This document shows positions 57,801 through 64,000 of a stretch of DNA of 64,000 nt, in pieces (within the stretch, counting starts at the first letter, position 1; every line of letters begins with the position of its first letter). The DNA is from Aldrovandia affinis (taxonomy: Eukaryota; Chordata; Actinopteri; Notacanthiformes; Halosauridae). Location of the stretch: assembly GCA_029706075.1 (NCBI GenBank), contig JAINUG010000131.1, positions 558,001-622,000 on the forward strand, given 5' to 3'. A program made the position numbers and the translations under genes. The notes below the pieces were generated by a model that was not told the origin of the DNA, ran no database searches, and was given only the letters and a program-made list of their open reading frames with translations.

Positions 57801-59116
57801 ATAAATGCAGATCCATGTTCTGTGCTGACATGCTTCTGTTTACTCTGCTGGTAATATGAACACATTAAAAACTGATAATACTTAAACATAGTTTAAATGG
57901 TTGTGGCCCACACAGCTTTTAGTGGGCCATAATACTTGCCATTGGCCACATATGGGTTTCCTGTCGCACTGTTGAAATCTTCTTAGACAGATTGCAAGGT
58001 TATTGTTGTTTATTACAGTTGTGGATTTTATTTTGATTGTGGTCTTGTTCACTTGTTGATGATGTTTTGTGCTTTTGTTTGCCCTTTCAGACAATTTACA
58101 AACAGTGCAAGATTGATAATGAAGAACATTCACCGACCCCTGCTGTGACCTCTTCTTTCTCCAACCAGACAGCAACAAACTCCTCTGCCTCACCCTTGAA
58201 AAGGTTAGCATGCACTCAACATTTGTAAAGGGCACTGTGATCTCTTTGTCATGCTGTGTTATGGTGTCGTAAAGGTACAATAAAATCTTAACCATCAGTA
58301 ATACCTGCTGTGACTTCTCCATGTCTGGATGCAGAGTGAACTTTGATTCACCCAGATTGATATTAGGTTAGAACAGGAATCACAGCCCTCTGTTCTGTAG
58401 TAGCAGGCTTGTAAGAGCTCAAATTTGGTTTAGTTTCAGTTGTAGCTGGTTGTTTACGGAAATACCAGTGGTACTTTTACTCAGGTTACTTTATAGGTCA
58501 CTATAGTCTGCTTCTGTGCAAAATGGCTGCCAAATAGCAACTCACAGCAGAGCACCTGAATGTTTTTCATGGATTCCCTTATGAGAGTTACTTTGACCGC
58601 CTGAGAGAACAGGGCCCTTTTTCTGAAGTCTGAGGCTGAGTGCACATTAACAACGGATTAGATGCAACCTAGTTTTTCAATTGGATGTACTCTCATTTTC
58701 AGCCTGAAAATGTATAGGGCCATTGTTATGTTCTACCCTCCCCGCATGGTCTGCCCTGACTGCGCTCATAAAGAAATGTGTGATCATTAATGTCTCTTTC
58801 ATTAACAACTCCAACAATGAAAGGAAGACCGGTGCTGAAAATCCGCCATATTCTACTGTTTATATTTCTTATGGTGCAATATGAGTTAGTTTCAATCCAG
58901 AATAAAATGTATTCTGCTTTCTTTGTGGTATTGCTAATTATATTGTGGTTATTGAGAATGTACAGGGCATTGTGCCATTTTCTTCGGCTCTGTGAGCAGC
59001 TTTTTTTTCCTTTAAAGTGTTCCAAAAGTGTGTTACAAGCCATGGAGCTACATTCCCGACGGGATCATGCCTGTGTTCTGGCGGGTTGTCTACTGGACTT
59101 CGCAGTGTCTCACCTG
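54858..59116 (+). CDS. LMBRD2: LMBRD2, first three coding exons (partial gene)
   Basis: The exons are 54766-55031 (coding from ATG 54858), 58091-58203 and 59018-59116. Phases join without a break, and the frame continues off the right edge. The start is in good context (cagaATGagc). Exon 1 encodes [33 protein letters not shown], then [25 protein letters not shown]: two N-terminal membrane segments nearly identical to the family. Exon 2 gives a luminal/extracellular loop with several N-x-S/T sites ([18 protein letters not shown]). Exon 3 reads [39 protein letters not shown]2 is a multi-pass membrane protein linked to beta2-adrenergic receptor signalling (family knowledge). Exon 1 is preceded by a splice acceptor (cacgcag|gatcgg), so a non-coding exon lies further upstream. 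Intron 1 contains a SINE, a hAT remnant, a Tc1 scrap and a solo LTR. Confidence 0.96.
55126..55486 (-). mobile_element. tRNA-derived SINE in LMBRD2 intron 1, perfect target duplication
   Basis: This is the reverse-oriented copy of the SINE at 46233, with A box, B box (ggttcgaatcc) and a (GGAT)n tail. The flanks are a perfect 13-mer, aattcataattat, at 55113-55125 and 55487-55499. A perfect duplication and high similarity to the other copy suggest a recent insertion. Confidence 0.95.
55640..56098 (-). mobile_element. hAT transposon 5' end with BED zinc finger
   Basis: The minus strand begins tagggctgcaacgattagtc at 56098, a hAT terminal repeat. It then encodes [40 protein letters not shown]: a BED-type zinc finger with CxxC and H...H ligands, as in the N-terminus of ZBED-like hAT transposases. 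A lysine-rich run (poly-A on this strand) precedes it. The catalytic part is missing. It lies in LMBRD2 intron 1. Confidence 0.8.
56395..56840 (+). mobile_element. Tc1-like N-terminal remnant
   Basis: The sequence gtcacaattattggcactct is a typical Tc1 5' region. It is followed by MGKIREYTN with stops at 56597 and then [27 protein letters not shown], the helix-turn-helix and the GRP(C)-like linker of a Tc1 transposase. Nothing catalytic remains. Confidence 0.6.
57000..57553 (-). mobile_element. Solo LTR, diverged relative of the coiled-coil element
   Basis: Long stretches match the LTRs at 22780 and 25085: ggttgggcgacactcac, agaccttgcagagggtgtag, gggtggggtcttcggg, and the end aggccaggcagccattt ... 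gatgccaca. Divergence is much higher than between the paired LTRs, with different short repeats (aacaattatcttcc) in the middle. The first ~15 bases of the plus-strand edge (the LTR 3' end) are missing. It shows the family has been active in this genome for some time. Confidence 0.85.
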
Positions 59117-59662
59117 GTGAGTGTGTCAGTGTGTCTTTGCACTATAAAAAAAATAAAAAAATTGACTGTGGAATCTAGATTTTGCAGAAGTCCCATCCTA
59201 CAACAGATTTTTATAGTCTAGAGAGAAACCTCTCGCTTTGAATGTGCGTTTGGCTCTAGATTTCTCTGCCACAGTCAGAGGTAGTGTGCGAGGCATCTGG
59301 GACACTTTCACACCTAGCCGGGTCATCTTTGCCGATGGTGTGGAGAAATCCTGCTGACCTGCTGAAATCTGACTTCTAGTCATGTGTAAATCGGGAGGAA
59401 ATTCTGACGACTGTCATTGCTAATGTACACCTGGAGTTATCATTTATTGGTGAGTTGAATTAAAAAAAATGCTTTTTCCCTTTATTTCTCCCAATTTTTG
59501 GAATGCCCAATCATATTTTGAGCTGTGCTCGCTGCTACCTCGCACACCACGCACTTCTCTTCACATCGCATATCATTACATGGGTCTGAGGAAGACACTT
59601 CTTGCACATCTTTATACCAGCAGACTTAGGGCACCCGATCGACCAGCAGGGGTCACTAATAG

Positions 59663-62600
59663 AAGATGGCGCGGCCGTGCCCAGACGCCGTCGTGGTAGC
59701 TCCGCGGAGATTGTGCGTTTTTTTAGTTTTTATGGTTGTTTTTAATATATTTCTTTGCGCAAATACATCGGCACTAATTACATACGGACGCAGCACACTT
59801 TTGACATAAACCTTTCCGCACAACAAAGGGTTTTGTCCACTTTTTCCTTCGACCGAGTGGCCGGCAGAGATTGTACGAGCGAGCCACAACAATGGAGACG
59901 CATCTACGGGGAGACGCAGGAGGAAACATCGGGGAAAACGGAGCGGAATTCGGAACAGACTGAGAGTTCAAGCCCACCGTCCACCTCTGCCCAGCATTCT
60001 TCTTGCTAACGTCCAGTCTCTGGAAAATAAGTTGGATGATGTTAGGGCGAGGATTAGATTCCAACGGGACATGAGGGATTGTAACATCTTTTGTCTGACG
60101 GAAACATGGCTGACCCCGGTGGTGCCGGATCGAGCCATATGCCCAACCGAGTCCTTCTCCGTCTTCCGTGCGGATAGAACGGAAGAGTCCGGCAAATCTA
60201 AGGGTGGAGGGGTTTGCTTCATGATTAACAACAAGTGGTGCAACCCCAAGGACATTAAGACTCTTTCTCGTTCCTGCTCGCCGAACCTGGAACATCTGAC
60301 GATCTCATGCCGTCCATTCTACCTCCCCCGGGAGTTCGGCTCGGTCATCACCACAGCCGTCTACATACCACCAGATGCGGATACCGGCGTAGCACTGTCG
60401 GACCTACAGGACGTGTTATGTCGGCATCAGAACAAGCATCCCGACGCGGCTATGGTGGTGGCTGGGGACTTTAATAGGGCGAACCTAAAGAAAGTTATGC
60501 CGAACTTTCACCAGCACATTACGTGTGCTACCAGAGGGGAAAGAACGTTGGACCACTGCTATACGCCGTTCAAGAGAGGCTACAAGGCTGTCTCTCTACC
60601 TCCGTTCGGCAAATCAGACCATGCCGCCATTTTCCTGCTGCCGGAGTATAAACAGAGGATAGCACGGGAAGCGGTAGTGACGAGGACGTAAAGCGGTGGT
60701 CTGACCATTCAGAGGCTGAGCTACAGGACGCTCTGTGTGACGTCGACTGGGACATGTTCCAATCCAGTTCCAGGGACGCCAGCGAGTTTACGGAAGTAGT
60801 AACGAGCTTCATAGCAACGCTAGTGGATATCATTGTCCCCACGGTAAAAGTTAGGTATTTTCCTAACCAAAAACCGTGGGTTGATAAATCCATCCGCGAC
60901 GCTTTGAATGCCCGCACTGCTGCCTATAACTCCGGTCTTGTATCCGGCAACATGGACGAGCACAAGGCAGCGTCTTATGGACTGGAGAAGGGCGGTGAAG
61001 GAGGCTAAGAGGAGGTACAGAGACAGAGTGGAGTCGCAGATGGAGCAGCGCGACACCAGACGCCTATGGCAGGGGCTACGGACTATAACAGACTACCAGG
61101 GCAGACCCCCCCGCAATGGTGAGTGCCGACGCGTCCCTAGCGGACGACCTGAACTCATTTTATGCACGGTTTGAGGCTAGCAACAACAGCGCTAGCTCGC
61201 CGGCTAAAAACAACACTGCTAGCATAGCCGAAGTGAGTTCTACCGCTGGGGACGTACACACGCTCTCGGTGACCGAGCACAGTGTGAGGAGGGCTCTAAC
61301 GAGGGTGAACACCAGAAAGCTGCTGGTCCAGATGGCATATCTGGGCGAGTACTGAAGACCTGTGCTAACCAGCTAGCTCCAGTGTTCACCACTATATTCA
61401 ACATCTCCCTGGCTGAGTCTGTGGTCCCCGCCTGCTTCAAGAGATCCACTATTGTCCCTGTGCCCAAGAATGCTTCTCCAGCATGCCTGAATGACTATCG
61501 ACCGGTGGCCCTCACCTCGGTGGTCATGAAATGCTTTGAGAGGCTGATTAAGGACTACATCTGCGCCTTCCTCCCTTGCTCCATGGACCCGCTGCAGTTT
61601 GCTTATCGTCCAAACAGATCCACGGATGATGCTGTCTCCCAGGTACTGCACACCACACTCTCTCATCTGGACAGCCGGAAGGGGGGCTACGTGAGACTGC
61701 TGTTCATTGATTATAGTTCAGCTTTCAACACCATAGTCCCCACCAGACTGGCTGGCAAGTTGATTGAGCTGGGACTGAACGCCCCCCCTGTGTGCCTGGA
61801 TCCTGGACTTCCTGACCGCCAGGCCCCAGGTGGTCAGGGTGGGCAGACACACCTCCAACCCCCTCACCCTGAACACAGGATCCCCCCAGGGTTGCGTCCT
61901 CAGCCCCCTACTGTACTCCCTGTACACACATGACTGTGTGGCCAGGTCCAGCTCCAACTCCATCATTAAGTTTGCGGATGACACAGTGGTGGTGGGCCTG
62001 ATCTCCAACAACGACGAGAAGGCCTACCTGGAGGAAGTTGCTGATCTGTCACTCTGGTGCCAAGACAACAGCCTCCTCCTGAATGTCACCAAAACTAAGG
62101 AGCTGATTGTGGACTTTAGGAGGACACAACAACAGAGGACGTACTCACCATTGGGGATTAATGGGACCACTGTGGAGAGGGTGAGCAGGTATAAATACCT
62201 GGGGTCCACATCACCGAAGACCTCACATGGACAGCACACACTGACACTCTGGTGAGAAAGGCGAGGCAGCGCCTTTACCACCTCAGGCAGCTGAGAAAAT
62301 TTAAAGTCTCCCGGAGGATCCTTCAGTCCTTCTACTCTGGAGCTGTAGAGAGCATCCTGACCGGAAGCATCACCGCCTGGTTTGGCAACAGCTCTGCTCA
62401 GGACAGGAAGGCTCTGCAGAGAGTAGTGCGTTCGGCTGAACGCACTACTGGAACTACACTCCCCACCCTGCAGGACTTATACACCAGGAGGTGCAGAACC
62501 AGAGTCCGCAGGATCATGAAGGATCCTCACCACCCCAACAACGGACTGTTTCAGCTGCTGCGGTCAGGCAAGCGCCTCCGTAGTCACGCTGCCAAAACAG

Positions 62601-62979
62601 AGAGACTGAGACGGAGTTTCTTTCCTCAGGCCATCAGGACTGTGAACTCTGACCTCACCAGGGCCCCCACCAAGACACACACACTGCCCCTCTTATGCAC
62701 ACCCACACACACACACACGTAATGACCACACATAATTTCCTCCATTTCCAAGTGCTCTTAATGTATATATTGTGTTGTTGTTTTTTTATATAAGAGCTCT
62801 TGCTGTACTTATTGTAATAATTATATATATTGTATTGCTTTAATTTTTTAATAATTCTATTGTCTTTTTACTGTAAATACTGTGTACTTTTGCACTTTTT
62901 TCGTTGAGCATTGTCACTTTCCATTTCACTGCACACCCCGTGTGTGTATGTGACAAATAAAAATCTTGAATCTTGAATC
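59663..62979 (+). mobile_element. Non-LTR retrotransposon (L2/CR1-like), 3.3 kb, frameshifted
   Basis: This lies in LMBRD2 intron 3. A frame through about 59960-60690 encodes an apurinic-type endonuclease (SILLANVQSLENKLDDVRAR, FCLTETWLTP, VVAGDFNRANL, FGKSDHAAIF). Reverse transcriptase follows in several frames: [69 protein letters not shown], and the catalytic [11 protein letters not shown]. The C-terminal part is RRILQSFYSGAVESILTGSI, TAWFGNSSAQDRKALQRVVR. At least four frameshifts break the protein (near 60687, 60990-61110, 61330 and 61780). The 3' end has short ttgaatc repeats rather than poly(A), as in L2/CR1 types. It may lie within an older repeat at 59470-59660 and 62980-63060. Confidence 0.9.
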
Positions 62980-64000
62980 ACTGGTGTGCGATGAGACACG
63001 GACAATCTGGCTGACTGAGGCGTAGAACAGTAAGCCACCCAGCAGCCCTTTAAGGGTGATTTTTTAATAGTATTTTTCTTTACATCATAAAATTGTCCAG
63101 CATTTTCTTACATCCACAGATTTATTTGAACTTGTGATTGTAGGCTATTCTTCACCCTTCGTCCCTGAGTTTAAGGTGTATTGATGACCAGTGGCGGGTG
63201 CAGTTTTTTTTTGCACCCCCTACTGTTGGGATGAAAATATTAAAATTTTCAAATCAATGTCAAAAAACATTTAAAAGAAAATGATTTCTGCCCATTGCAC
63301 CCCCTGTTTTAAAACCCCAAAATTGGATCTCACAGCATGGGAAAGCACCAAAGTGTTTTTGATAGCTTTGACAGCTTTGAGTGCAACACGATATACAATT
63401 AATGTAAATGACGATCTATGTAAAATGTAGGCAAAAAAAACGTACTTTAAAAATTTTTAAAAGTAGGCATGGTGGGGCATGGCCAGGGAATTGTAGCTGT
63501 TTATGTAATTAATGGAGGGATTTAAATTGGTTTTACTGAATTTAACATTTTGTCTTTTAGCTAGCTGCATTTTCTAACATGAGAATGAGAGTACTGCAGT
63601 GAGAGACAATCAAGAGAGAACTTTGGGATTACTTGCTAATTCATTATTTCAATAATTGACACTCTTGTTATTCAAGTAAGATAGTACTATAAATGAAAAC
63701 AGTTGCTGTTATCATTACACGCTCCTCCTAGACCATGTCCTTGCTGCATGTGGACATTTGTTGTTGAAATTGAGTGGAATGTGTGGAACATCTACACACT
63801 ACAACTGGTGATACAGTAAGAAGAAAGAGAAATGTAGCATCGGAATATGCTATGCCAATCCACACACGCAGTGTAAATACGACCTCATCTGTAATTTGAT
63901 CGATTATAAAAGCCAAAGAAAAACACTGCTTTTCTAATATATAATATATTTTAATATATAAAATATATTATATATTGTAAAATAAACCCTGAAGCAGAAT
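62980..64000. other. LMBRD2 intron 3 continuation, unassigned
   Basis: No further LMBRD2 exon was found before the right edge. Around 63187-63320 the phrases cagtggcgggtgcag and ttttgcaccccct suggest a hAT-type remnant. The last 80 bases are an AT-rich palindromic tract (tataatatatttt). Confidence 0.4.

Overview
The window is vertebrate nuclear DNA, almost certainly from a ray-finned (teleost-type) fish. The evidence is conserved vertebrate genes split by GT-AG introns, many Tc1-like transposons of fish type, tRNA-derived SINEs, an L2/CR1-like LINE, hAT and PIF/Harbinger fragments, and Ty3/gypsy-type LTRs. The species cannot be named from sequence alone. There are no bacterial operons or CRISPR arrays, and no functional tRNA or rRNA gene was recognised. 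One 100-N assembly gap lies at 17179-17278.

Four host genes can be supported. From left to right they are: a first coding exon (minus) that looks like prenylcysteine oxidase PCYOX1, with the rest of the gene off the left edge; a complete three-exon FAM136A (plus, 138 aa); a complete 13-coding-exon GMCL1 (minus, 503 aa) spanning 19.3-40.4 kb; and the first three coding exons of LMBRD2 (plus), running off the right edge. FAM136A and GMCL1 converge tail to tail. PCYOX1, FAM136A and GMCL1 are all on human 2p13.3 (established knowledge), while LMBRD2 is on human 5p13, so a synteny break may lie between GMCL1 and LMBRD2.

Most of the rest is mobile DNA. 0-11 kb: Tc1 remnants, a 512-bp solo LTR with a 4-bp target duplication, and a possible orphan promoter near 8.6 kb. 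11-14 kb: FAM136A, whose first intron carries a hAT-like repeat with a 288-bp hAT MITE nested inside it (perfect 8-bp target duplication). 14-19 kb: degraded gypsy zinc-knuckle/integrase remnants, the gap, a hAT transposase remnant, and a SINE split by a solo LTR. 19-43 kb: GMCL1, whose introns hold several Tc1 elements and a young LTR element (22780-25648) that encodes a long coiled-coil protein instead of pol. 43-54 kb: a CR1-like LINE remnant, a solo LTR, SINEs, Tc1 elements (one almost intact) and a 150-166 bp tandem repeat. 54-64 kb: LMBRD2 with a SINE, a hAT remnant, a solo LTR and a 3.3-kb LINE in its introns.

The most unusual item is the sense-oriented LTR element in GMCL1 intron 10. 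It has near-identical LTRs and a 608-codon open frame that starts just inside the 5' LTR and ends within the 3' LTR. Other notable observations are a ~133-bp (TG)n tract abutting the GMCL1 exon 6 splice acceptor, inverted repeats bracketing GMCL1 exons 8-10, and a diverged paralogous 'empty site' that documents one Tc1 insertion.
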